DNA from: an uncultured cyanobacterium
GTDB lineage: Bacteria > Cyanobacteriota > Cyanobacteriia > Cyanobacteriales > Chroococcidiopsidaceae
Assembly (NCBI GenBank): GCA_946221495.1
Contig: CAMIFA010000013.1
Span: 1 to 52,282 of the forward strand
Direction of reading: 5' to 3'
DNA length: 52,282 nucleotides
The notes under the pieces are model-generated. The model searched no databases. It worked only from the letters and a program-made list of their open reading frames with translations, and was not told the DNA's origin. The position numbers were made by a program, and so were the translations under genes. Positions within the stretch are counted from its first letter, which is position 1, and each line of letters starts with the position of its first letter. Positions 16,646 through 25,769 of the stretch are shown here, one piece after another.

Positions 16646-19327
16646 ATGTCAACCCTGGTCATCGTCGAATCTCCTACCAAAGCCCGTACCATTCGTAATT
16701 ACTTGCCATCTGGCTACCGCGTGGAAGCGTCTATGGGTCATGTGCGCGATCTTCCCCAATCCGCCAGTGATATTCCTCCCGCCGTTAAAGGGGAAAAATG
16801 GGCGCAGTTGGGGGTAAATGTAGATGCTGACTTTGAGCCACTGTACATTGTTCCTAAAGACAAAAAGAAAGTTGTCACTCAGCTTAAAGAAGCGCTGAAA
16901 GCCGCCGACGAACTGGTGTTAGCAACTGACGAAGACCGCGAAGGCGAAAGTATCAGTTGGCATTTATTACAGCTACTCAAGCCGAAAGTGCCGATCAAGC
17001 GGATGGTGTTTCACGAAATCACCCAAGACGCGATCAAAAAAGCTCTAAAAAACTGCCGTACCATAGATGAGCAGGTGGTACGCGCTCAAGAAACTAGAAG
17101 AATTTTAGACAGGCTTGTGGGTTACACTCTGTCTCCCTTGCTGTGGAAGAAAATTGCTTGGGGATTATCTGCTGGACGGGTGCAGTCGGTAGCAGTGCGG
17201 CTTTTGGTAAATAGGGAACGCGATCGCCGCGCTTTTCGTGAAGGTAGCTACTGGGATCTTAAAGCCCTACTAGAACAAGCAAAAACTCCTTTTGCCGCCC
17301 AGTTAGTTACCCTAGCAGGCACTAAACTAGCTACTGGTAGTGATTTTGACCCAGCCACAGGTTCAATCATCGCCGGACGCAATGTAGTATTGCTAACTGA
17401 AGCTGAAGCTAGAATTCTTCAAGAACGCCTAACTGGTAAAACCTGGAAAGTTACAAATTTAGAAGAACGCCCAGTCACTCGCAAACCCGCACCACCATTT
17501 ACTACCTCTACGCTGCAACAAGAGTCGAACCGGAAACTAAAACTTTCTGCCCGTGACACAATGCGGACTGCTCAGAGTTTGTACGAGCAGGGGTATATCA
17601 CATATATGCGGACGGACTCGGTGCATTTATCTGATCAAGCGATCGCCGCCGCCCGCTCTTGTGTTGAGAAGATGTACGGCAAAGAATATCTCAGCCCTAA
17701 GCCCCGTCAGTACACCACCAAAAGCAAAGGCGCACAAGAAGCACACGAAGCAATTCGCCCCGCAGGTAATACTTTCCGCACACCCAAGGAAACGGGCTTG
17801 AGTGGTCGAGAATTTGCTGTTTATGACCTAATCTGGAAGCGTACCGTTGCTTGTCAAATGGCAGATGCTAGACAAACTCAAATTACAGCCCAACTGCAAG
17901 TCGAAGACGCGGGATTTCGCTCTAGTGGTAAGCGCATTGACTTCCCAGGGTATTTACGCGCCTATGTCGAGGGTTCAGACGATCCAGATGCGGCTTTGGA
18001 AGATCAAGAAGTAATTTTGCCGCCAATTAAAGTAGGCGATCGCCCGTTATGTAATAAATTAGAAGCGATCGGTCACGAAACCCAACCACCAGCCCGCTAT
18101 ACTGAAGCATCCCTTGTCAAAACTTTAGAAAGTGAAGGCATTGGACGACCCAGCACTTATGCCAGTATCATCGGTACGATCATCGATCGGGGATACGCCC
18201 AGCTCGTTAATAATGCCCTTGTTCCCACCTTTACTGCCTTTGCTGTTACAGCTCTACTGGAACAACACTTCCCCGACTTGGTAAACACCAGCTTTACCTC
18301 GCGCATGGAGCAAACCTTAGATGATATTGCTACTGGTGAAGCCAAATGGCTGCCATACCTGCGGCAATTTTATTCCGGAGACACCGGATTAGAAACTTTA
18401 GTCAAAGAACGGGAAAATCAAATTGATGGTACTAAAGCTCGGACTGTTGAACTAGAAGACTTAAACGCCAAAGTCCGGATTGGTAAATATGGTCCCTACA
18501 TAGAAGCTGAAAATGGTGACGGCGTTGTTACTGCTTCAATTCCCAAAGAATTAACTCCGGCTGACTTAGATCCAGAGCAGGTGGAAGTGCTGCTGCGCCA
18601 AAAAACCGTAGGTCCTGATCAATTAGGTCGTCATCCAGAAACAGGGGAAGTTATTTATGTAAAGATTGGCACGTATGGACCTTATGTTCAACTAGGTGAA
18701 AAGTCGGAGGAAAATCCTAAACCGAAGATGACTTCTTTACCCAAGGGAGTAACGCCGGAAAATGTGACTTTAGACATGGCTGTTGGGCTTTTGGCTCTAC
18801 CCCGCACACTAGGTGTTCATCCAGTTACTGGTGGTAAGATTCAAGCTAGTCTAGGACGGTTTGGTCCTTATGTAGTTCACGACCAAGGTAAAGAAGGTAA
18901 AGACTATCGATCGCTCAAAGCTAGTGATGATGTATTGACAATATCACTTCAACGGGCATTAGAACTCCTAGCTGAACCGAAAAAGGGACGCAGAACCAGC
19001 AGCACCAAATCAAAGCCACCTTTACGAGAATTGGGCGCTCACCCCAATGATGGCGAACCAGTGAATATTTACGATGGTCCGTATGGTTCATACATCAAGC
19101 ACGGCAAAGTTAATGTCGGTTTACCAGAAGGTCAATCGGTAGAAGATTTGACTTTGTCTACAGCACTGGAATTGTTAGCAACTAAGGCATCTAGTGGAAC
19201 TCGTAAATCGACTACTGCTAGTGCTAAGAGTAAATCAACTACAAAATCTACAACGACTGCTAAGAAAAAAACTACAACTCGTAGTAGTTCTAAAACTAAG
19301 ACTACTGCAACGCAGAAATCTCGCTAG
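16646..19327 (+). CDS. topA: DNA topoisomerase I
   Basis: An 893-aa type IA topoisomerase that relaxes negative supercoils. The Toprim domain at the N-terminus has IVESPTKARTIRNYLPSGY (catalytic Glu) and VLATDEDREGESISWHLL (the DxDxxG motif). The active-site tyrosine is Y320 in GYITYMRTDS. The C-terminal third holds four glycine/aromatic repeats (IGKYGPYIE, IGTYGPYVQ, LGRFGPYVV, DGPYGSYIK) in place of cysteine zinc fingers, then a Lys/Thr/Ser tail (about residues 850-893) that should bind DNA. This arrangement is usual in cyanobacteria. The ATG (16646) follows TTGCCCTATTCCC. Confidence 0.98.
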   Translation: MSTLVIVESPTKARTIRNYLPSGYRVEASMGHVRDLPQSASDIPPAVKGEKWAQLGVNVDADFEPLYIVPKDKKKVVTQLKEALKAADELVLATDEDREGESISWHLLQLLKPKVPIKRMVFHEITQDAIKKALKNCRTIDEQVVRAQETRRILDRLVGYTLSPLLWKKIAWGLSAGRVQSVAVRLLVNRERDRRAFREGSYWDLKALLEQAKTPFAAQLVTLAGTKLATGSDFDPATGSIIAGRNVVLLTEAEARILQERLTGKTWKVTNLEERPVTRKPAPPFTTSTLQQESNRKLKLSARDTMRTAQSLYEQGYITYMRTDSVHLSDQAIAAARSCVEKMYGKEYLSPKPRQYTTKSKGAQEAHEAIRPAGNTFRTPKETGLSGREFAVYDLIWKRTVACQMADARQTQITAQLQVEDAGFRSSGKRIDFPGYLRAYVEGSDDPDAALEDQEVILPPIKVGDRPLCNKLEAIGHETQPPARYTEASLVKTLESEGIGRPSTYASIIGTIIDRGYAQLVNNALVPTFTAFAVTALLEQHFPDLVNTSFTSRMEQTLDDIATGEAKWLPYLRQFYSGDTGLETLVKERENQIDGTKARTVELEDLNAKVRIGKYGPYIEAENGDGVVTASIPKELTPADLDPEQVEVLLRQKTVGPDQLGRHPETGEVIYVKIGTYGPYVQLGEKSEENPKPKMTSLPKGVTPENVTLDMAVGLLALPRTLGVHPVTGGKIQASLGRFGPYVVHDQGKEGKDYRSLKASDDVLTISLQRALELLAEPKKGRRTSSTKSKPPLRELGAHPNDGEPVNIYDGPYGSYIKHGKVNVGLPEGQSVEDLTLSTALELLATKASSGTRKSTTASAKSKSTTKSTTTAKKKTTTRSSSKTKTTATQKSR

Positions 19328-19503
19328 ATTTGAAATTGTTAGTTAAATTTTTGAGTTTCTAGTGAATTTTAACGAATATTAGAGGTGCGATAGTTGTAAA
19401 GCGTTAGCGATCGCCCAAGGCAAAGTTGCCGCTTAGGTTGTATAGTCGTAGAGCATACCGCCTGCGGCATTGCAATTAAAAACTCTTTCGCGCATTGATG
19501 CAG

Positions 19504-20268
19504 TTACTCTAGTTCTACCCCCAACTGACCTAGCCGTTCTGCTAATCTCTCCGCGCGTTGACGTTCTTGTTCTGCACGCTGGTGTTCTTGTTCGGCGCGT
19601 TGACGTTCTTGTTCGGCGCGTTCTTCCGACCACAGCAGCAGCTCGCTTTGGGAATTCCACCACCGCAACCAATATCCAGCTCTACCCTCATGAGTTCCCT
19701 GCCATACTCCCAAAAATAAATCTAATCCAGAAACTAAATAACGTCCCGCCGCATCCGGTGTTTGGATTCGGTATCGCCCAGACTCTAGATTATAAACTTC
19801 CAAGCGTCCTGTATCTGGTCGAAAGATAACGTAGCAAGGTACTTGAATAACTTGCTCATAAAAGAACCACTTGCCCACTCCCTCGGTAAACTCAACTGAG
19901 TATTCTTCTCCATAAGTTGCAGAGAGAAATTCCATTACTACCTGAGGAATTGCCCCTTCAGTGTTGGGTGTGTAGCTACGACGAATTTGAGGCGACTGCC
20001 AAGGTTGTATAGGTCGTACATACATCCAATCTGGAGCTTTGCAGATAATTCGTCCTTGGATTGCTGCACACAAAGCAAAGTTAGAAACAACAAGAGCGTC
20101 TTGAAGCAAGTTAGGAAACGCCGTTAGGGGTTGGCGTAAAGCAGCTGCTAATAAAGGTTGATCTGTATTTTCCACTGGGTCATCGGGCAGGGGGAAATCA
20201 TCAGGCAGTTTAGGCCAGGTAATGCTTAACTGTATGGCATGAGTTGGTGTGATAGCAGGCACAAACAA
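19504..20268 (-). CDS. Uma2 family endonuclease with coiled-coil tail
   Basis: About 250 aa. It has a Uma2 core (WMYVRPIQPWQSPQIRRSYTPNTEG, VVMEFLSATYGEEYSVEFTEGVGKWFFYEQVIQVPCYVIF) with the PD-(D/E)XK-like Glu in VVMEFLS. It ends in a charged repeat of EQERQRAEQEHQRAEQERQR over about 30 residues, encoded by a short DNA repeat (19556-19620). The first codon of the frame is TTG (20268); a GTG two codons later (20262) is an equally good start. These proteins occur in multiple copies in cyanobacteria; their biological role is unresolved. Divergent from the gene at 20686. Confidence 0.85.
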   Translation of the reverse strand: MFVPAITPTHAIQLSITWPKLPDDFPLPDDPVENTDQPLLAAALRQPLTAFPNLLQDALVVSNFALCAAIQGRIICKAPDWMYVRPIQPWQSPQIRRSYTPNTEGAIPQVVMEFLSATYGEEYSVEFTEGVGKWFFYEQVIQVPCYVIFRPDTGRLEVYNLESGRYRIQTPDAAGRYLVSGLDLFLGVWQGTHEGRAGYWLRWWNSQSELLLWSEERAEQERQRAEQEHQRAEQERQRAERLAERLGQLGVELE

Positions 20269-20685
20269 CCTCTATTTATAGTAAAAGGATACGGGAACAA
20301 TTTTTGCCTTTTTTATTTCATTATCTACTGATATCCAAGTATGCGTAATTGCGAGTTTTACAGAAGCCGCCGTTTATGTATCTACACACTTTGGTATATT
20401 TATTAATTCGCCTTAATACTATCAAATATTCACCTAATTAAAAGCAGCAATTAAAATTAATCACTGAGATTCAAGCAGACTAGCTTAATAACATCTGCTA
20501 CTTAAAAATAAAGTAATTTAAGAGTGACAAAATTTGAAGTAATTATTAAAAACTCCAATTTAAAAGGAACTTAATTGCTTAGTTTAACATCTAAATAGAT
20601 ATTCAATAATATTTGTTGATTAGGTTTACAAATAACCTGTTTCACTTAAACTTATTCATCTCTAAATGTCTAGGATCCTCTTCAG
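20269..20685. other. AT-rich 417-bp spacer, no gene seen
   Basis: It holds no open frame of note and no tRNA or long hairpin. It must contain the divergent promoters of the Uma2 gene and the secreted repeat protein, but no single promoter stands out. Confidence 0.5.
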
Positions 20686-21414
20686 ATGAACAGGAAAATT
20701 TTTTCTCGTAATTCAATCTTAGTTGCTCTTTTTAGTAGCACTCTTTTGGGAATTGTGATTAGCCCTGCTATGGCACAAGACCAATTTTATCCAACTATTC
20801 AGATCGCCCAGAAAAACCGTGAATCGAACCAGCCTAACATGGAGAAGGCGCTTTCTTCCTTGGAATCAGCTAATGATTCCTTAGAGAAAGCTACCCCTGA
20901 TAAGGGAGGACACCGTGTACAAGCGATCGCTCTTGTTAAGCAGGCGATCATAGAAACTGAACGTGGAATTGAGTTCGATTTAACCCACTCAGGTGAAGCA
21001 CGGAGAAGGCGAGATGTAGCAGGGCGGCGCATCCAGTCTGTAGCCCAAAATGCTGATTATCAGCCAAATATGCAACGGGCGCTGTCTTCCTTAGTTAATG
21101 CTCAAAAGTCGTTAGAAAGAGCCACTCCTGATAAAGGAGGACATCGGACGAAAGCGATCGATCTTGTTAAGCGGGCAATTAAAGAAACGCAACTAGGAAT
21201 TCAGTACGATAGGACTCATAAGAACGACAACCAAAATGTAAATCAGTCGAATATGCGCCAAGCTATTTCTTCTTTGCAAGAAGCTCAAAAATATCTAGAA
21301 AGAGCTACCCGTGATAAAGGAGGACACCGTGTAAAAGCGCTAGAGCTTATTCAACAGGCAATTAGAGAAACCCAATTGGGAATTGAGTTTGATCGCACCC
21401 ACGGCAATGACTAA
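20686..21414 (+). CDS. Secreted three-repeat DKGGHR protein
   Basis: A 242-aa protein with an N-terminal signal peptide (SILVALFSSTLLGIVISPAMA, cleavage after AMA). Three helical repeats of about 57 residues follow, starting near residues 45, 121 and 183: N-M-x-x-A-L-S-S-L-x-x-A…S-L-E-x-A-T-P-D-K-G-G-H-R-x-x-A-I-x-L-V-x-x-A-I-x-E-T-x-x-G-I-x-(F/Y)-D. The D-K-G-G-H-R core is identical in all three copies. It is probably exported and built of paired helices. I know similar single-repeat proteins in other bacteria but no function. The three copies have diverged in the linkers (RRRRDVAGRRIQSVAQ and NDNQNVN). Confidence 0.75.
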   Translation: MNRKIFSRNSILVALFSSTLLGIVISPAMAQDQFYPTIQIAQKNRESNQPNMEKALSSLESANDSLEKATPDKGGHRVQAIALVKQAIIETERGIEFDLTHSGEARRRRDVAGRRIQSVAQNADYQPNMQRALSSLVNAQKSLERATPDKGGHRTKAIDLVKRAIKETQLGIQYDRTHKNDNQNVNQSNMRQAISSLQEAQKYLERATRDKGGHRVKALELIQQAIRETQLGIEFDRTHGND

Positions 21415-21660
21415 GATAGTAATCAGCTTAGTACGTAATCTGAGAAGATAGCTGAGATTAACAAGTAGTCCCAAATAATTTCTTTAAAATACCCTGCGCT
21501 CCCCCTTCTTACCTAGAGAACTGGGGAGTTTATTGTTGTAAAATAAAGTAACTATACTAGTAATCTGATATTTTTCACCTGCCAAAAAGTAAATTATAGG
21601 TGAACAAATAAAATTACATAAATTCACAAAAAATTACAGATATAGTTTTAAAAACTGTCG

Positions 21661-21721
21661 TGAACTGTTCCAGTTCTGCCCGTTCTTCCGCAGTGAGGCT
21701 AACGATATATTTTTTTACCAT
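21661..21721 (-). pseudogene. IS630-type transposase N-terminal remnant
   Basis: From ATG 21721 the minus strand reads MVKKYIVSLTAEERAELEQF, matching the start of many cyanobacterial IS630-family transposases. The match is lost about 20 codons in, where the frame becomes unrelated and stops. The rest of the element is missing. The remaining spacer (21415-21868) is AT-rich and otherwise empty. Confidence 0.6.
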
Positions 21722-21870
21722 TGCAACGATGAGAACTCAGTTGCTCATCATCCTATCTCACTTCTCATTTATTGATTGACGTAGCACTAGCTACACTTAG
21801 AATTCTGAATAATAGTTGTCTTGAATTTGAGCAGTAATCATATTCTGAAAATAAAGTAGATTTGAACGAT

Positions 21871-21894
21871 GTCTACGGCGGACTTTGCCTACGC
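21871..21894. repeat. 24-bp dispersed repeat, second copy
   Basis: GTCTACGGCGGACTTTGCCTACGC matches the reverse complement of 15969-15992 at 20 of 24 bases. It supplies the first residues (STADFAYA) of the longest reading of the following gene. Confidence 0.65.
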
Positions 21895-21943
21895 GCTTGG
21901 TAACATTAGTCTAGAAGAGCGTCAGAAGACTGCAAATCAATCT

Positions 21944-22570
21944 ATGGTTTCTACAATCCAGGCTAAAGAGCTTACTCTGCATGATGTCAAAGAAAAGTTT
22001 GGACTTAAACAAGCTGAGGATGAGCAGTTTTTTCCGGAATGGTTAGATAATTTGCCAGAAATCACTGATTTAGAAAAGTCCTCGCTCGATCAGGTAAAGG
22101 CTAACTATCTCTACCTTGATCAATATCCCATGCCTGAAAACCTTGTGAAAATGGTGGTGCTATCTCCCCTGCTTGCTCTAGCAGGTTTTTACCATCCTCC
22201 CTTTCGCGTTACAACAGAACCACCTGTGCGAATTGCTGCTGAGGACGAGGGAGAAATTATTCAAGGACGCATTGATATACTGGTTCTCCAAAAGCAACTC
22301 TGGGTACTAGTCATTGAGTCTAAACAGGCGGGATTTTCGCTGAAACTGGGGATACCGCAAGCACTGGCTTACATGATGGCTAATCCTAATCCTGAGAAGC
22401 CTACTTTTGGCTTAGTCACAAATGGCAGCAACTTTATTTTTATTAAACTTACGAAGCAAGACACACTACAATATGCTTTGTCAGATGAATTCACACTTAG
22501 GCGCGGCAATGACTTATACAGCGTCTTGAGAATATTGAAGCGACTTAGTGCATTGTTGCGTTTAAACTAG
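21944..22570 (+). CDS. Stand-alone HsdR_N-like restriction nuclease domain protein
   Basis: About 208 aa from ATG 21944 (MVSTIQAKELTLHDVKEKFGLKQ). An earlier ATG (21869) begins within a dispersed repeat and adds 25 residues that look repeat-derived. The protein has the PD-(D/E)XK fold of type I restriction enzyme R subunits: GRIDILVL…LWVLVIESKQAGFSLKLGIPQALAYMMAN, with Asp, Glu and Lys of the metal site. There is no helicase part, so it is not a complete HsdR. Single-domain versions are common in cyanobacteria with no known role. It ends five bp before rsmB, so they may be co-transcribed. Confidence 0.8.
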   Translation: MVSTIQAKELTLHDVKEKFGLKQAEDEQFFPEWLDNLPEITDLEKSSLDQVKANYLYLDQYPMPENLVKMVVLSPLLALAGFYHPPFRVTTEPPVRIAAEDEGEIIQGRIDILVLQKQLWVLVIESKQAGFSLKLGIPQALAYMMANPNPEKPTFGLVTNGSNFIFIKLTKQDTLQYALSDEFTLRRGNDLYSVLRILKRLSALLRLN

Positions 22571-22575
22571 CTAGC

Positions 22576-24051
22576 ATGGATAATCCTCGCCAGCTGGCTT
22601 TTGTTGCTCTTAGAGATGTTCATAAGGGAGCTTATGCTGATGTTGCCTTAGATCGAGTGCTGCGGAAAAACCAGTTGAGCAATCTTGATCGCCGCTTATT
22701 GACAGAATTAGTTTATGGCAGCGTCCGACGGATGCGATCGCTCGATGCCATTATTGACCAATTAGCTAAAAAGAAAGCTCACCAACAACCGCCAGATCTC
22801 CGCACACTTCTCCACTTAGGCTTATACCAGCTACGCTACTTAAATCACATTCCCGCCTCTGCTGCTGTTAATTCCACAGTTGGGTTAGCTAAAGAAAATC
22901 GGTTTTCCGGACTAAGTGGGTTTGTTAATGGTTTGTTACGCCAGTATATTCGCCTAGCGGCAGGCGAGAGGAGATCCCCCCTTCTCCCCCCTTACCTCTT
23001 ATCCCCAGAGGGGACCCCGAGTTCCCCAAAGGGGACCCCAACCCCCCCCTTAAGAAGGGGGGAGGCGAGAGACGAGGGGGAGGAGTCACAGTTATTTTAT
23101 GCTGTCAATGATCCGCTACAACTGCCAGAAAATCCAGTTGCACGTTTGGGTATTCTGCACAGTTATCCTGACTGGATTATTGAAGTTTGGTTAGAACAGT
23201 TGAGTTTAGCAGAAACAGAACAACTGTGTATGTGGTTGAATCAACCACCAGCAATTGATTTACGAATTAATACTCTTCGGACTTCAATTGAAATGGTTGC
23301 AGCAGCAATGCAATCAGCAGGTGTATCTGTAAGTTCTGTTCCACCTCTACCCCAAGCTTTGAGATTAACTGGAAGTATCGGTTCAATTCAAAATTTACCT
23401 GGATTTAATGAAGGTTGGTGGACAGTACAAGATAGTAGCGCTCAACTAGTAAGTTATTTACTCGCTCCGCAGCCAGGTGAAACCGTAATTGATGCTTGTG
23501 CTGCACCAGGGGGAAAGACAACGCACATTGCTGAATTAATGCAAGATCAAGGCACAGTTTTAGCTTGCGATCGCACTGCTTCTCGACTTAGAAAACTCAA
23601 AGAAAACGCCACGCGGTTGCAACTGCAATGCATTCAAACTTGCGTCGGGGATAGCCGCATATCTGATTTTAAATCAGCCGATCGCTTATTACTAGATGTC
23701 CCCTGCTCTGGCTTGGGAACCTTACACCGCCATGCCGACGCTCGTTGGCGGCAGACACCTGAATCTGTGCAAGAACTTACTATTCTTCAGTCAGAACTTC
23801 TATCACAAACATCTAAATTTGTCAAAGTTGGTGGTATTCTGGTGTATGCCACTTGCACACTAAATCCCTTAGAAAATGAAGGCGTAATTCAACTTTTTCT
23901 CAATTGTCATCCTAACTGGCAAATTGAACCCCCAGTTGCCAATTCACCTGCTTTTGCTTTTACAACATCAGAAGGCTTTGTTAAGGTATTGCCGCATCGA
24001 CATTCAATGGATGGTTTTTTCATGGTGCGCTTAAGAAAAGAAAGTGATTGA
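22576..24051 (+). CDS. rsmB: 16S rRNA (cytosine-967 C5) methyltransferase
   Basis: RsmB/Sun methylates C967 of 16S rRNA using SAM. The N-terminal NusB-like domain (about residues 1-130: DNPRQLAFVALRDVHKGAYADVALDRVL, LGLYQLRYLNHIPASAAVN) is followed by the catalytic domain with VIDACAAPGGKTTHIAELM, LLLDVPCSGLGTLHRH (first Cys) and GILVYATCTLNPLENE (catalytic Cys). The 491 aa exceed the usual 430-450 because of a Pro/Gly/Ser-rich insertion at about residues 134-175, encoded by a GGGGACCCC-type low-complexity DNA stretch (22966-23092). The insertion is in frame between the two domains, so activity could be kept. Confidence 0.95.
   Translation: MDNPRQLAFVALRDVHKGAYADVALDRVLRKNQLSNLDRRLLTELVYGSVRRMRSLDAIIDQLAKKKAHQQPPDLRTLLHLGLYQLRYLNHIPASAAVNSTVGLAKENRFSGLSGFVNGLLRQYIRLAAGERRSPLLPPYLLSPEGTPSSPKGTPTPPLRRGEARDEGEESQLFYAVNDPLQLPENPVARLGILHSYPDWIIEVWLEQLSLAETEQLCMWLNQPPAIDLRINTLRTSIEMVAAAMQSAGVSVSSVPPLPQALRLTGSIGSIQNLPGFNEGWWTVQDSSAQLVSYLLAPQPGETVIDACAAPGGKTTHIAELMQDQGTVLACDRTASRLRKLKENATRLQLQCIQTCVGDSRISDFKSADRLLLDVPCSGLGTLHRHADARWRQTPESVQELTILQSELLSQTSKFVKVGGILVYATCTLNPLENEGVIQLFLNCHPNWQIEPPVANSPAFAFTTSEGFVKVLPHRHSMDGFFMVRLRKESD
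22966..23092. repeat. GC-rich low-complexity insertion in rsmB
   Basis: Composed of CCCCCTTCTCCCCCC, GAGGGGACCCCGAG, AAAGGGGACCCC and AAGAAGGGGGGAGG pieces, many palindromic. In frame it encodes a proline-rich linker (LLPPYLLSPEGTPSSPKGTP) absent from ordinary RsmB. Confidence 0.6.
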
Positions 24052-24084
24052 GTTTGTAATTGTTAATTAAAGGACACAGCAACA

Positions 24085-24504
24085 GTGAAAAACGCTAGCG
24101 TCAAAAACTTAGTTAAAATTTTGATTGCCGCCGCTTGGATTGATGGCAAAATCCAGCCAGAAGAAAGGCAGTATTTGCAACAATTAGCAAAAGAAAAAGG
24201 TATAGCTACCGATCCAGAAATTCAACCATTACTAGGCGAATTAAGGTCTGTGCAGCTAACAGAGTGCTATGAGTGGGTAAGAGAGTATTTAGGCGATCGC
24301 CCTAGTCCTGAAGATTGCCAAAATCTGATTGAAGCTGTTAGCGGTTTAATTTACCGTGATGGAGAAGTGGCGATCGAAGAAGCAAAACTCTTAGCTAAAT
24401 TAGATTCTCTAAATCCAGCCAATGGTACACCTCAATCTGGTTACAGTAGTGTACTTAAAAAAATTCAAAGCCTCTATCGTCATTGGATTGAAAGTCATAG
24501 TTAG
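24085..24504 (+). CDS. TerB-like domain protein
   Basis: A 139-aa helical protein starting with GTG (24085). KNLVKILIAAAWIDGKIQPEERQYLQQLAKEKGI and NLIEAVSGLIYRDGEVAIEEAKLLAKL form the repeated helical TerB/DjlA-like pattern in which D-G-x-(I/V)-x-x-E-E repeats can bind metal. The family is associated with membranes and stress in other bacteria, but the role in cyanobacteria is undefined. It follows rsmB by 33 bp on the same strand and is probably in its operon. The next spacer (24505-24737) contains the upstream element of the lipase gene. Confidence 0.75.
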   Translation: MKNASVKNLVKILIAAAWIDGKIQPEERQYLQQLAKEKGIATDPEIQPLLGELRSVQLTECYEWVREYLGDRPSPEDCQNLIEAVSGLIYRDGEVAIEEAKLLAKLDSLNPANGTPQSGYSSVLKKIQSLYRHWIESHS

Positions 24505-24601
24505 TTTAGCCGTAGTTAAGACAAAATTAGAGCGTATCTGCGTGGATTAGAATCTACCTGCCAAGTCAATCCATTAAGAAATTTTACAGAAATTAGCGCA
24601 T

Positions 24602-24666
24602 TTCCGGAAAAGAAAAAAGCAGCTTTGAGTATTAGTTTGTAGGGTACAATCTCAAATTTCTATGCA
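24602..24666 (+). promoter_or_regulatory. Shared upstream block, lipase copy
   Basis: TTCCGGAAA (24602-24610), CTTTGAGTA (24623-24631), AAATTTC (24654-24660) and ATGCA (24662-24666) reappear upstream of the lipoxygenase gene with the same first spacing (21 bases) and an overall shortening of 7 bases. TTCCGGAAA is a perfect palindrome and could be an operator. The ATGCA ends 71 bp before the lipase start. Confidence 0.5.
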
Positions 24667-24737
24667 GACACAGCTTAGTTATTGATTCAGTCCTTACACA
24701 ACATAACTTCCTAGAGAAACATCTTGAAGGTTGCAAT

Positions 24738-25769
24738 ATGACCTACAAACCTAAATACTTTAGAGGATGGGAAAACTTTGAATTTCAAACTAACAGTAAA
24801 AATTACGATTCCCATATAGCCTGGTGGCTAGCTCAATGTTCTCAACTTTCCTATGAAAACAAAATTACAGTTGCTACAGAACTTCAAGCTGCCAACTTTA
24901 ATCATGTAATCTTTTTCGATACTAATGGAACTCAAGCTTTTCTTGCCAAACATCCAGGTGTAAAAGGAAAAGGTAAGTTTGCAGTTCTGGCATTTCGTGG
25001 CACAGAACAAGACTCGATTGACATCTTAACTGATATCAACTTTGTAAGGCGATTATTTCCTAATGAGAATCTTCTAGAAAAACCAGATCAAGAGGCAGAA
25101 GCAAAACAAAAAAAGCAGAAAAAAGTTGAAAAACTATATGCTCATGGTGGTTTCTTACAAGGTATTCAAAACGTATGGGGTTCTGCTTTACGCCAGGAAA
25201 TACAACATCTCTATCCTGAAGCAGTTTGGCAAGGTACTCCTGGAATTAGTGAGGCACTTTGTGAGCTAGAACCAGGAGTTTCCCTCTACTTCACAGGTCA
25301 TAGTTTAGGTGGTGCATTAGCAACGCTAGCCGCTTATAAAGCAATAGCTTATCAAGCGAGTGTAGAAGTAACTGCACTTTACACATTCGGGTCACCTAGA
25401 ACTGTTCAACGTCCTCTTGCTGAAGCAATTAATAAAGAGTTATCAGGAAAACTATATCGGGTAGTTAACTCTACTGATGTCATACCACGCCTTCCCCCCA
25501 GAATTCCGGTTTTGCTCAATTTCCATCATATTAATACGCTAATTTACTTCACCCAAGATCACGAGCAGCGCAAATTATCAAAATTCAATATTCTGCTTAC
25601 TGATATTGGTATTCTGGCGTTTGCTTTACTAGAGGTAGTGGTTTGTTTATTGACTTTTAAGAAGTACACCCCTAGAACTATAAAGAAACACACGATTGCC
25701 GAATACATAGAAGACATAGAAAAGGAAGTCAAATTAGGTGTTCCAAAATTAGAACTAGTAACAAAATAA
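24738..25769 (+). CDS. Class 3 (Lipase_3) lipase
   Basis: A 343-aa alpha/beta hydrolase of the lipase class 3 family, which hydrolyses ester bonds of glycerolipids and can release free fatty acid. The nucleophile elbow is G-H-S189-L-G-G (FTGHSLGGALATLAAYKA), the acid is probably D247 (VNSTDVIPRLP) and the His H263 or H264 (FHHINTLIYF), in the usual order. No signal peptide; a hydrophobic helix at about residues 282-305 (LTDIGILAFALLEVVVCLLTF) followed by a charged tail could tether it to membrane. A lysine-rich insertion (EAKQKKQKKVEKL) lies before the active site. It is the first gene of the lipase, lipoxygenase, P450, epoxide hydrolase series, though 728 bp from the next one. GAAGG precedes the ATG. 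Confidence 0.92.
   Translation: MTYKPKYFRGWENFEFQTNSKNYDSHIAWWLAQCSQLSYENKITVATELQAANFNHVIFFDTNGTQAFLAKHPGVKGKGKFAVLAFRGTEQDSIDILTDINFVRRLFPNENLLEKPDQEAEAKQKKQKKVEKLYAHGGFLQGIQNVWGSALRQEIQHLYPEAVWQGTPGISEALCELEPGVSLYFTGHSLGGALATLAAYKAIAYQASVEVTALYTFGSPRTVQRPLAEAINKELSGKLYRVVNSTDVIPRLPPRIPVLLNFHHINTLIYFTQDHEQRKLSKFNILLTDIGILAFALLEVVVCLLTFKKYTPRTIKKHTIAEYIEDIEKEVKLGVPKLELVTK

Noticed and set aside
21490..21535. Terminator after the three-repeat secreted protein
   Set aside because: CTCCCC and GGGGAG could pair, but the loop is 18 bases or more and the T-run is weak.
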